Below are positions 57,017-64,000 of a stretch of 64,000 nt of DNA, one piece after another (the first letter of the stretch is position 1; the number at the start of each line of letters is the position of its first letter). A program made the position numbers and the translations under genes. The notes beneath the pieces were generated by a model that saw nothing but the letters and a program-made list of their open reading frames with translations, did not search any database and was not told where the DNA came from. The DNA comes from Polyangiaceae bacterium (GTDB lineage Bacteria > Myxococcota_A > Polyangia > Polyangiales > Polyangiaceae), in assembly GCA_015075635.1 (NCBI GenBank), contig JABTUA010000003.1, positions 744,001-808,000 of the forward strand. Reading direction: 5' to 3'.

Positions 57017-57933
57017 CAACACCCGCTCGGCGCGATCACGAACGCCGGGTCACCGAGATCGTCGGTCACGTTGCCGGCGCTGCCGAACTCCTTGTTCGAC
57101 CAGGGATCGAAGCCCATCAGGCTCTGCTCGGTCCAGCCGTTGGTCGAGTTGATGAAGCCGTTCTGCGTCAGATCGTTGGTCAGCGGTTTGCCCGGCTCCC
57201 CTGCGTTGGCGAACGGCGGCGCCGCCGGCGTGGGGTTCAGCGTGCAACCGCCGAAGTCGCAGATGAAGTTGAGATCGCAGGTGCCTTCGTCCACGTAACC
57301 GCCGTGCTTGTTGACGCTGGCGAACACCACCGGGAAAGCCTGCCCGTTCTTCGTAGCCGTCTTGCACGGGCTGCACCCTGGCAGCGAGCCGCAGGTGGTG
57401 CTCTTCTCGCACAGCGTGCCCTGGTGCGAGATGGCACGCAGCGCCAGGATCCCCGCCGGCGGCGGCGTCTTCGGATCGATGACGGCGCCGAACACCTCGT
57501 CGTCGCCGACGTGGCCGTTCGCGCCGCAGTCCTTCTCGAACAGCACCACGTACCAGAGCGCCAGCTTGGTCGCGTCCGCCGGGTGCGGGGTCGCGCGGAA
57601 GAGCACGCCGTGCCGCGGGCACTTGTCGTCCGGCGCGATGGAGTAATACGGGTAGTAGGCCTGCGCGAGCGCCAGTTCCGTGGCGTCGTCGAGCCCGTCT
57701 CCGTCCAGATCCGAGAAGGCGGCGTCGCTGCCAGCGTCGGTCGGGATGGTCCCGCCGCTGCCCGCGCTGCCGCCGCTCGAGGCTCCGCCGGTCGCGCCCG
57801 CGCTGCCGCCGCTCGAAGCTCCGCCGGTCGCGCCCGCGCTGCCGGCCGCACCGCCGCTCCCCGATGCGGGGCTCTCCTCGCTCTCGCCGCAAGCGACGGC
57901 CAAGCAGAGCAGGAGGAGCGGAGCGCGGGTCAT
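57016..57933 (-). CDS. Gly/Ser-linker lipoprotein upstream of astB
   Basis: 305 residues. Lipobox LLCLAVACGES, then a linker with two copies of SAGATGGASSGG. The body starts with a calcium-type segment (DLDGDGLDDATELALAQ), followed by a globular domain with about nine cysteines (CGSLPGCSPCKTATKNGQ; DLNFICDFGGCTLNP). No named family. It is the first gene of a two-gene unit with astB (1-bp overlap), a functionally unexplained pairing. Confidence 0.7.
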   Translation of the reverse strand: MTRAPLLLLCLAVACGESEESPASGSGGAAGSAGATGGASSGGSAGATGGASSGGSAGSGGTIPTDAGSDAAFSDLDGDGLDDATELALAQAYYPYYSIAPDDKCPRHGVLFRATPHPADATKLALWYVVLFEKDCGANGHVGDDEVFGAVIDPKTPPPAGILALRAISHQGTLCEKSTTCGSLPGCSPCKTATKNGQAFPVVFASVNKHGGYVDEGTCDLNFICDFGGCTLNPTPAAPPFANAGEPGKPLTNDLTQNGFINSTNGWTEQSLMGFDPWSNKEFGSAGNVTDDLGDPAFVIAPSGC

Positions 57934-58019
57934 GGTGAAGCAGGATACCGCGAGGACAGGGCGGCGGCACTCGTTTCGCTAGAGGCGATGACGCGGCAGC
58001 CGGCCTATAGTCTCCGGGC

Positions 58020-59210
58020 TTGTCCACCGTTCGGCTCTACTTCGAAGATCCCCTGCGCTTCGACTTCGAGGCCGTCGTCGTCGCGCACGCCGAGCACTCG
58101 GGCCGCCCGTCGCTCCTGCTCGACCAGAGCGCGTTCTACCCCGAGGGCGGCGGTCAGCTGCCGGACTCGGGCGAGCTCGCTGGGCTCGCGGTGATCGACG
58201 TGCAGGTGGACGACTCGGGCCAGGTTCACCACGTGCTCGCGGGAGAGCTGCCGCCGCTGGGCGCCCGGGTCGCGGGGCAGGTGCTACGGCCGCGACGGCG
58301 CCTGCACATGGCGGAGCACAGCGCGCAGCACATCCTCTCTCGCGCGCTGGTCGAGGTCGCCGGTGCGGAGACCGTGTCCGCTCGGCTCGGCGAGAGCGCG
58401 TGCACCATCGACGTCGATCGCGCCGATCTGGACGAGCGCCGCCTCGCGGAGGCCGAGAGCCTGGCCACCTCCATCGTCGAAGCCGACGTGCCGATCCGGG
58501 CGTTCTTCCCCGAGCCCGAGGAGCTTCGCGCGCTGCCGCTCCGGCGCGCGCCGAAGGTGGACGAGTCGATCCGCGTGGTGGCGATCGGAGACTTCGACGT
58601 CACTCCGTGCGGGGGCACTCACTGCACGCACGCCGCGCAGATTGGCGTCGTGCGCGTCGTCGGCTCGGAGCGCTACAAGGGAGGGACGCGCGTGACGTTC
58701 AGCGCCGGGGCGCGCGCCCGCGAGCTGCTCGCCGGGGAGTCCGCGGCGCTGCGCGGGTTGGGCCGGAGCTTCAGCTGCGGTCCCGCCGAGGTCGGCACGG
58801 CAGTGGAGCGGCTGCGGCGCGAGCTGGAGGCCGCTCGCGGAGAGCTCGGCAGGACCCGCGCCGAGCTGGCGGAGAAGAGCGCCCGGGAGCTGGTCGAGGG
58901 TGCGCTCGGCCGCGGCGAGAGCTGCGTCGTCGGCTCGCTCCCCGGCGCCAGCGTCGAGCTCCTGCGCACGGTCGGCGCTCGCGTCACCGAGCGGCCGGAG
59001 GCCGTGGCCATCCTGGCAGGAGGCGGCGAGGACGGAGTGCCCGTTTTCGTCGCGCGCGGCGCCGCGAGCTCCTTCGATTGCGGGGCCTTCGTCAAGGAGC
59101 TGGCGCGGCGCACCGGCGGGCGTGGCGGCGGGCGCCCGGAGCGGGCCGAAGGGCGGCTGCCGGCCGGCGCTGATTTCGAAGCCACGGCCCGCGCGATCGT
59201 CGCCGCTTGA
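58020..59210 (+). CDS. Alanyl-tRNA editing protein (AlaX-type) with DHHA1-like C-terminus
   Basis: 396 residues from TTG 58020, which restores the family start (TVRLYFEDPLRFDFEA). It is a trans-editing enzyme that removes serine or glycine from mischarged tRNA-Ala. Zinc ligands are HMAEHSAQH (near 96-104) and CGGTHC (near 197), as in AlaRS editing domains. FYPEGGGQLPDSGEL is the conserved entry. The C-terminal 150 residues (coiled-coil RLRRELEAARGELGRTRAEL, then AGGGEDGVPVFVARG) correspond to the DHHA1/C-Ala region, so this is the long AlaX form. Convergent with the CarH-like gene, 2 bp away. Confidence 0.9.
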   Translation: MSTVRLYFEDPLRFDFEAVVVAHAEHSGRPSLLLDQSAFYPEGGGQLPDSGELAGLAVIDVQVDDSGQVHHVLAGELPPLGARVAGQVLRPRRRLHMAEHSAQHILSRALVEVAGAETVSARLGESACTIDVDRADLDERRLAEAESLATSIVEADVPIRAFFPEPEELRALPLRRAPKVDESIRVVAIGDFDVTPCGGTHCTHAAQIGVVRVVGSERYKGGTRVTFSAGARARELLAGESAALRGLGRSFSCGPAEVGTAVERLRRELEAARGELGRTRAELAEKSARELVEGALGRGESCVVGSLPGASVELLRTVGARVTERPEAVAILAGGGEDGVPVFVARGAASSFDCGAFVKELARRTGGRGGGRPERAEGRLPAGADFEATARAIVAA

Positions 59211-59212
59211 GC

Positions 59213-60130
59213 TCAGGCCACGCGAGCGAGCGCGCGCTCCAGCTCTTCCCAGCTGGTGATCCGGTCGAGCCGCGGGTGGGTCAGGCCCAGGCTCTTGGCG
59301 CGCTTTCCTCCGACCCACACTCGGGCTTCGCTCGGAAGCTCGCGCAGGATCCAGCCGATGTCTTCCTGCACGCCTTCGACCTCGGCGCTGGCGGAGACGC
59401 TGACGCCCACGATGCGCGCGCCGGCCGCCTTGGCCGCCGCGACGATCTGATCCGGCGGCGAGTCCACGCCCAGCACCCGCGGCGTGGCGCCCGAGAGGGC
59501 CAAGTAGAGCGCCGCCATCTCCATGCCGAGCGCGTGCTGCTCACCCGGCAGCGTGGCGAGCAACACGACCGGGTCGCGCACCACGCCTTCGTAGGCCGCC
59601 AGCATCAGGCGGAGCTGAGTCGAGAGCACCGAGCTCAACATGTGCTCGTGCCGGATCTCGAGCTTGTGGGTCGCCCAGGCTTCGCCCACGCGCTCCACCA
59701 ACGGCGCGCACACCTCGACGACGAAGCGCTTGGGTCCCAAGGTCGCCATGCTCTGCCGGAGCTCGACCAGAAGACCCGGTAGGTCGTCCTGCTCGAGCCG
59801 CGCCATCAGCGACTCGACCGACGAAGGCGCCGAAGAGGCGCTGAGCCCCGTGCTCGCCGCCGACGCGAGCAGGTCCGAGAGCTCGTCGCGGGTCCGCGTC
59901 ACGACCTCTCCGGCGCGGTAGCCGGCCTTCAGCGTGCGAGCCACCAGCATCAAGCGCTCGACGTGCTCCTGCGAGTACACGCGCACGCCCGCCGGGTTGC
60001 GTTCGGGTTTCGGGAACCCGTAGCGGCGCTCCCACATTCGGAGCGTGTCCGACGACAGTCCGGTCAGGCGAGACGCGACGCGAATCGAGTAGCCCGACCG
60101 GGCGCCATTGCCTGCGACCCGCATGACCAT
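59213..60130 (-). CDS. CarH/LitR-like MerR-family B12-binding photoreceptor regulator
   Basis: 305 residues. The N-terminal MerR helix-turn-helix is RVASRLTGLSSDTLRMWERR with YGFP following. The middle is the helical four-helix-bundle cap, and the C-terminal half a cobalamin-binding Rossmann domain. The CarH light-sensing signature Wx9EH is intact (Trp152, Glu162, His163), and the lower-axial histidine lies in GEQHALG (His199). Spacing matches Thermus CarH closely. With adenosylcobalamin bound it should repress in the dark and release in light. Starts ATG 60130 or ATG 60124. No carotenoid genes are in the window; the divergent lipase gene at 60211 is a possible target. Confidence 0.9.
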   Translation of the reverse strand: MVMRVAGNGARSGYSIRVASRLTGLSSDTLRMWERRYGFPKPERNPAGVRVYSQEHVERLMLVARTLKAGYRAGEVVTRTRDELSDLLASAASTGLSASSAPSSVESLMARLEQDDLPGLLVELRQSMATLGPKRFVVEVCAPLVERVGEAWATHKLEIRHEHMLSSVLSTQLRLMLAAYEGVVRDPVVLLATLPGEQHALGMEMAALYLALSGATPRVLGVDSPPDQIVAAAKAAGARIVGVSVSASAEVEGVQEDIGWILRELPSEARVWVGGKRAKSLGLTHPRLDRITSWEELERALARVA

Positions 60131-60210
60131 GGATTTTCGCTTAGTTCCCGCGCCCCCCCCGTCAAGCCGGGTTTGACCGCGGAAGAGGCCTCGGGGATGC
60201 TTTGCGGAGC

Positions 60211-61323
60211 ATGCGGGCGTGGCGGCTCTCGGCAGCGCTGGTTTTCGGGCTTTCGCTGGCGAGCGCCTGCGGCGGCAGCGATTCCGCGGACGAGGGCCAT
60301 TCCGGTGCCGGCGGAAGCCCGAGCGGCGGCGGGGCCGGGGCGGTGGGCGGCAGCGGAGGCAAGCCCTCCGGTGGCGGGGGCTTCTCCGCGACCGGTGGCC
60401 AGCTCGAGGCTGGGACGGACGCCGACTCGGGCGCGAAGCTCGGGCCGCCGTATCCCATCGTGCTCTGCCACGGGTTCTTCGGCTTCGAGAAGTTCGCGGG
60501 CCTCGATGCCATCACCTATTTCTACCAGGTGAAGCAGGAGCTGGGCGCGAAGGGCGAGCCGCTGGTGTTCACGCCCGCCGTGGATCCGTTCAACGACTCG
60601 ACCTACCGCGGCGCGCAGCTCTTGGCGGAGATCGAGAGCATCCTCTCGCAGACCGGTCACGCCAAGGTCAACCTGATCGGGCACTCACAGGGCGGGCTCG
60701 ACGCGCGCGTGGTCGCGCACGACAGGCCCGATCTGATCGCGAGCGTGACCACCATCGCCACGCCACACCAGGGCACGCCGATGGCCGACGTCTTGCTCGG
60801 TCTGGTGTCGGACCCGGGCGCGCAGGAGCTGGTGGACTGGCTCGTGAAGCAGCTGGGCTACGCGCTCTGGGACGCCGCGGGCAAGAAGACCTCCATCTGG
60901 AAGCCCCTCGAGCTGTTCTCGAAACCGGGTATCACCGCGTTCAATCAGCAGTACACCGACCGCGCGGCGGTGCGTTATTGGTCGCTCACCGGTCGCAGCG
61001 ACTTCAAGCTGGCCGAGATGGACTGCAAGCCGGACGAGAAGGTGCCCTTCGTCGAGAAGTGGAACTTCGAGACCGACCCCATCGATCCGCTGTTCCTGAT
61101 CAGCGAGGCCTACCTGGACGGCGGCCTCGGGCAGCCCGACGCCAACGACGGGCTGGTGCGGGTGAAGGACGCGCGCTGGGGCACGTTCCTGGGCTGCGTT
61201 CCCGCCGACCACCTGGACGAGGTCGGCCAGCTCTTCGGCGACTCGGCCGGTATCGGCAACCAGTTCGCCCACAAAGAGCTGTACGTCGAGCTGGCGAAGT
61301 ACCTGCGCGCGCAGGGGCTGTGA
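60211..61323 (+). CDS. Triacylglycerol-lipase-like lipoprotein
   Basis: 370 residues from ATG 60211. Lipobox LSLASACGG, then a Gly/Ser linker to about residue 65. The alpha/beta-hydrolase body starts YPIVLCHGFFGFEKF and has the nucleophile elbow GHSQGGLD (Ser159) and TIATPHQGTPMADV, as in Pseudomonas/Burkholderia-type family I lipases. Catalytic Asp and His are probably in DANDGLV and ADHLDEVGQ. A secreted, surface-tethered lipase is expected, fitting a predatory or saprophytic life style. No lipase-specific foldase gene is linked. Divergent from the CarH-like gene. Confidence 0.88.
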   Translation: MRAWRLSAALVFGLSLASACGGSDSADEGHSGAGGSPSGGGAGAVGGSGGKPSGGGGFSATGGQLEAGTDADSGAKLGPPYPIVLCHGFFGFEKFAGLDAITYFYQVKQELGAKGEPLVFTPAVDPFNDSTYRGAQLLAEIESILSQTGHAKVNLIGHSQGGLDARVVAHDRPDLIASVTTIATPHQGTPMADVLLGLVSDPGAQELVDWLVKQLGYALWDAAGKKTSIWKPLELFSKPGITAFNQQYTDRAAVRYWSLTGRSDFKLAEMDCKPDEKVPFVEKWNFETDPIDPLFLISEAYLDGGLGQPDANDGLVRVKDARWGTFLGCVPADHLDEVGQLFGDSAGIGNQFAHKELYVELAKYLRAQGL

Positions 61324-62073
61324 TCAGGCCAGCACCACGTCGAAGGTGACGCTGTACTCCTTGGCGCCGCTCGGCCCGATGCTCTCGACCAGCGGCATGA
61401 TCAGCGAGTCTTTCACGAAGGCGTCCGACGCGATCCACGGGTCGCCCTGGAAGTAGAGCTGGGTGGTCAGCGACGTCCCCTCCGGGTGGCTCACCTTGTA
61501 GTGGATGTGGCGTGGCCGGTAGGTGCTGCCGTTCAGGTAGAGCCCGGGCAAGATGGTGGTGAGCTCGTAGCGCCCCTGCGCGTCGGTCTTCATCCGACCG
61601 CGGAGCACGTAGCCCGTGTTGTCGTAGGCGCCGGCGTCGTCCGCCTGCCAGATGTCGACCTCGGCGTCGGCCAGCGGGGTGACGCAGTCGCAGCCGTAGA
61701 CCGTGCCGCTGACCCGGAGCAGGGTGCCGGGCTTGCCGTCGGTGATGTCGGCGCGGAAGGGCGCGTCGGCTTTGTAATAGGGGCCCAGGATGTTGTCGTC
61801 CGTGATCTTGCAGCCGGGCGTGGGCGTGAGCTTGCACGAAGCCACGTTGCCGCCGGTGCCCCCGCTCGCGGCGCCCCCGCTCGCGGCGCCTCCGCTCGAA
61901 GTGCCTCCGCTCGACGCGCCCCCACTCGACGCGCCGCCGCTGCCGCCGCCCGCTGCGCCGCCGCTGCCGTTCTTCGCCTCGCTCTGACTGCTCCCCCCGC
62001 AGCCGATGGCGACCACGCTCCCGGCGAGCGCGCCGAGGGCGCCGCGACGACTGACCGTTCTCTCGCTCTGCAT
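61324..62073 (-). CDS. Secreted intradiol ring-cleavage dioxygenase-like protein
   Basis: 249 residues from ATG 62073. A Tat-type signal (TVSRRGALGALAGSVVAIGC) ends at a lipobox Cys. A Gly/Ala/Ser linker follows, then the intradiol dioxygenase fold: DNILGPYYKADAPFRADI (Tyr ligand), LRVSGTVYGCDCVTPLADAE, TTILPGLYLNGSTYRPRHIH (Tyr and the HxH iron ligands near 186-192). All four Fe(III) ligands appear present. Exported members of this family act on unknown aromatic or phenolic substrates. It lies just upstream of, and on the same strand as, a LysR regulator, suggesting aromatic-compound control. Confidence 0.9.
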   Translation of the reverse strand: MQSERTVSRRGALGALAGSVVAIGCGGSSQSEAKNGSGGAAGGGSGGASSGGASSGGTSSGGAASGGAASGGTGGNVASCKLTPTPGCKITDDNILGPYYKADAPFRADITDGKPGTLLRVSGTVYGCDCVTPLADAEVDIWQADDAGAYDNTGYVLRGRMKTDAQGRYELTTILPGLYLNGSTYRPRHIHYKVSHPEGTSLTTQLYFQGDPWIASDAFVKDSLIMPLVESIGPSGAKEYSVTFDVVLA

Positions 62074-62132
62074 GTCCGGAGCATGACGCGCGGCGGGTCC
62101 CGCGGCCATTAGAATGATGAGAACCCGTCGTT

Positions 62133-63092
62133 CTACAATCTCGAACGAAGCTTGCGGGGCGACCGGGCCGCCTTCGGCGCGGGAGCGCGAGGCGCTGCGC
62201 CGAGCGCGGCCTCGACGCGCTCGATGACCTCGGCGGTGAAGCTCGCCTGCGCGTCTTCGGCGCGGCAGGCCGCGTACACGGCCGTCTCGGGCACCGGCGC
62301 CGGAGGCAGGCGCCTGAGCCGGCCAGCCGCGAGCTCGGCGTGGGCCACCACGTCCGGCAGCACACACACGAATCGACCCGAGAGCGCGACGCGGAGGTTC
62401 GTCGAGAGCATCGTGATCTGGAAGCCCACCTTGCGCGGCACCTCGACGGGCCAGCCGTCCATGGGTGTGCCGCGGTCACCGATGGCGGCGACGCTGAAGT
62501 CGTGCTCGACCACGGCCGGCAGGTTCACGCCCTTGGCGCCGAACAGCGGGTGCCCTTTGCCGCAGTAGAGCGAGTTCGTCAGCGAGCCGATGCGCCGGCA
62601 CTCGATGCCGGGCATCGCGGTCGCGTCGTAGTAGAAGGCAACCTCGATCTGTCCGCTCACCAGCTGCCGGTTGGCGTCCTTGGACGAGAGAGTCGTCATG
62701 CACGGCACCACGGCCGGCCTCTCCTTCTGCAGCGAGAGCAGCGCGGGCAGCACGAAGTAGTCGGTGAGCACGCCGAGGGAGGCCACGCGGTAGTCACCCG
62801 TGAAGTCGTGGGAGAGCACGCCGTGCATCGCGTGCTCCAGCGAAGTCACGCTGCGGCGGATGGCCTCGAGCAGGCGCTGGCCGGCCCGGTTCAGCGTGAT
62901 GCGTCGGGAGCCGCGCACGAAGAGCTCCTCACCGAGCGTCTCCTCGACCAGCTTCACGCTGCGAGAGAGCGCTGAGGGGCTCACGTGCAGGCGCCCCGCG
63001 GCGGTCGGCAGGTGCTCGGTCTCTGCGACGGCGCGGAACGCCGGGATCCACGGCCAGATCAGCTGGAGCTTCTTGGCGGGGTCGGCGCTCAC
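62133..63092 (-). CDS. LysR-family transcriptional regulator
   Basis: 319 residues from GTG 63092, which overlaps the thioredoxin-like gene's TGA by 4 bp. N-terminal HTH: FRAVAETEHLPTAAGRLHVS then PSALSRSVKLVEETLGEEL. The effector domain follows (VASLGVLTDYFVLPALLSLQ; SGQIEVAFYYDATA). It lies 60 bp upstream of the exported dioxygenase gene on the same strand, so it probably regulates it. The C-terminal ~20 residues are basic and Pro/Ala-rich, beyond the usual family end. Confidence 0.88.
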   Translation of the reverse strand: MSADPAKKLQLIWPWIPAFRAVAETEHLPTAAGRLHVSPSALSRSVKLVEETLGEELFVRGSRRITLNRAGQRLLEAIRRSVTSLEHAMHGVLSHDFTGDYRVASLGVLTDYFVLPALLSLQKERPAVVPCMTTLSSKDANRQLVSGQIEVAFYYDATAMPGIECRRIGSLTNSLYCGKGHPLFGAKGVNLPAVVEHDFSVAAIGDRGTPMDGWPVEVPRKVGFQITMLSTNLRVALSGRFVCVLPDVVAHAELAAGRLRRLPPAPVPETAVYAACRAEDAQASFTAEVIERVEAALGAAPRAPAPKAARSPRKLRSRL

Positions 63093-63871
63093 AGCGTCTT
63101 CGCGTTCTTGGCGGTCTCCACCGCTTTCTCCAGCGCGCGCGGGCTGAACCCCACCAGGATCTGCCCCATCACGTCGATCACCGGGATGGAGGCGCCGGCC
63201 ATCTTCACGCGCTCGAGCTTCTTCTGCATCTCGGCCTGCGCGGCCTCGTCGGCGTCCACGTCTTTCTCGATCACCGTCACGCCGCGCTGCTTCAGGTAGG
63301 CGGCCGCGTCGTGACACGGCTTGCACCAGTCGGCGCCGTAGACGATGGCGACCACCTTGTTGGCGGCGACCTTCGGCGTGGGCGCGGGCCCCGGCCCCGC
63401 CGAGCCCGACGCGACGGCGGAGGCGGGCGCCGAGGCGCTCGGCGGCGGCGCCAGCGCTTCGAGGCGGGCCTTGCGCCGGCTCGCGCCCTTCTCGTCCCAC
63501 TCACTGCGCGAGATCACCTTCACCGGGTAGGTGCCGTCCGGGCCCTTCTTCGAGAGGTCGGCCACGTAAACCAGCTTGCCGGTGCCTTCTTCACGCGTGG
63601 TGTCGACCACGCGCACCTCGGCGCGCCCCGGCTCGGGCACGTCGGGGACCTTCTGCACCACGTGGAAGTCGCCCTTGTCGTCGATCCAGGTCAAGAGCAG
63701 GCTCGGAGTGTCGTCCTTGACCTCCAGCGGAGGCAGCTCGCTCTTGGTCGGCTTCGCGCCGGTCGTGTCCTCGCCGCTCGGAGCGTCGGGCTTCCCCTTG
63801 CACGCGCCCGCCAGGACCAGCGGCAGCGCGCACAGGCAGAAGAGGAGAAGGGCCCGCCAACGACGCATCAT
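63089..63871 (-). CDS. Thioredoxin/glutaredoxin-fold lipoprotein
   Basis: 260 residues from ATG 63871; ATG 63868 and GTG 63883 are alternatives, and GGAG lies 11 bp before 63871. Lipobox LPLVLAGACKGK. A ~130-residue N-terminal region of unknown fold (LLLTWIDDKGDFHVVQ) and an Ala/Pro/Ser linker precede a thioredoxin-fold domain: VAIVYGADWCKPCHDAAAYL (redox motif CKPC near 183) and ASIPVIDVMGQILVGF with the cis-proline. A periplasmic redox role (disulfide exchange or reduction) is expected. Translationally coupled to the LysR gene downstream. Confidence 0.85.
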   Translation of the reverse strand: MMRRWRALLLFCLCALPLVLAGACKGKPDAPSGEDTTGAKPTKSELPPLEVKDDTPSLLLTWIDDKGDFHVVQKVPDVPEPGRAEVRVVDTTREEGTGKLVYVADLSKKGPDGTYPVKVISRSEWDEKGASRRKARLEALAPPPSASAPASAVASGSAGPGPAPTPKVAANKVVAIVYGADWCKPCHDAAAYLKQRGVTVIEKDVDADEAAQAEMQKKLERVKMAGASIPVIDVMGQILVGFSPRALEKAVETAKNAKTL

Positions 63872-63950
63872 CTTCAAACGCACTCCGGATCCGACCGCTC
63901 ATTTCTAGCACGTGATCCGGAGGGGCCGACAAATGCCGAGATTTCCCGCG

Positions 63951-64000
63951 TCATCCCTCGGTCGTGCTGCTGCGGAGCTCGTCGGCGAGCTTCACCCACT
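63951..64000 (-). CDS. Possible 3' end of a gene outside the window
   Basis: A frame on the minus strand enters from the right edge and ends at TGA 63953-63951, giving WVKLADELRSSTTEG as the last residues. The visible piece is too short to identify. It reads toward the thioredoxin-like gene with about 80 bp between. Confidence 0.35.
   Translation of the reverse strand, partial: WVKLADELRSSTTEG

Overview
This is a 64 kb piece of a very GC-rich bacterial chromosome. Its gene content points to Myxococcota, most likely a Polyangia/Sorangiineae-type myxobacterium. There are four eukaryotic-like Ser/Thr kinases, two with HRDVxPxN catalytic loops. An FHA/sigma-54 activator and a sigma factor translationally coupled to a kinase are present. 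Many lipoproteins carry Gly/Ser/Ala/Thr-rich linkers directly after the lipobox. GTG and TTG starts are frequent, and genes are tightly packed with 1- or 4-bp overlaps. Taxonomy is inferred from these traits; no rRNA or other marker gene is present.

Layout. 1-9.7 kb: a truncated lamin-tail lipoprotein, then glyS, a bile-acid:Na+ type transporter, a MOP-type flippase, a cysteine-synthase-like enzyme, pyruvate phosphate dikinase, and a tiny protein ending in twelve His-Gly-Ser repeats. 9.7-17.2 kb: hemL, an F420/NADP oxidoreductase-like protein divergent from a LysR regulator, a three-gene operon of LuxR-type regulators built by duplication, and a sigma factor/kinase pair. 17.2-30.9 kb: Cys-rich lipoproteins (one with a somatomedin-B-like segment), a kelch lipoprotein, a pseudogene with two nonsense codons, a Uma2 nuclease-like protein, a MORN-variant lipoprotein, SDR enzymes, a beta-helix lipoprotein and an HSL-type esterase. 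30.9-38.3 kb: a beta-propeller lipoprotein with one CxxCH haem motif, an FHA/sigma-54 regulator, small Cys-rich exported proteins, and a kinase with its coupled partner.

38.3-41.4 kb is the most interesting part. A radical SAM/SPASM enzyme lies divergent from a membrane-anchored protein with six acidic Cys-rich repeats separated by five regularly spaced YG(I/M)P motifs. This looks like a maturase and a multi-site substrate. 41.4-47.2 kb is the accessory patch: a DUF4143-type ATPase behind overlapping AT-rich palindromes, an IS110-family transposase, an NlpC/P60-like protein coupled to a lipoprotein, and a direct repeat of 27 bp (one mismatch) at the borders of a 4.5 kb block.

47.2-64 kb: a giant kinase-ATPase-TPR protein, glyA, an exported endo/exonuclease/phosphatase-fold protein, a further kinase, N-succinylarginine dihydrolase, an alanyl-tRNA editing protein, a CarH-like B12 photoreceptor regulator, a lipase, a secreted intradiol dioxygenase next to a LysR regulator, and a thioredoxin-like lipoprotein. 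Housekeeping genes (glyS, ppdK, hemL, glyA) are scattered among signalling and envelope genes, as is usual in large myxobacterial genomes.
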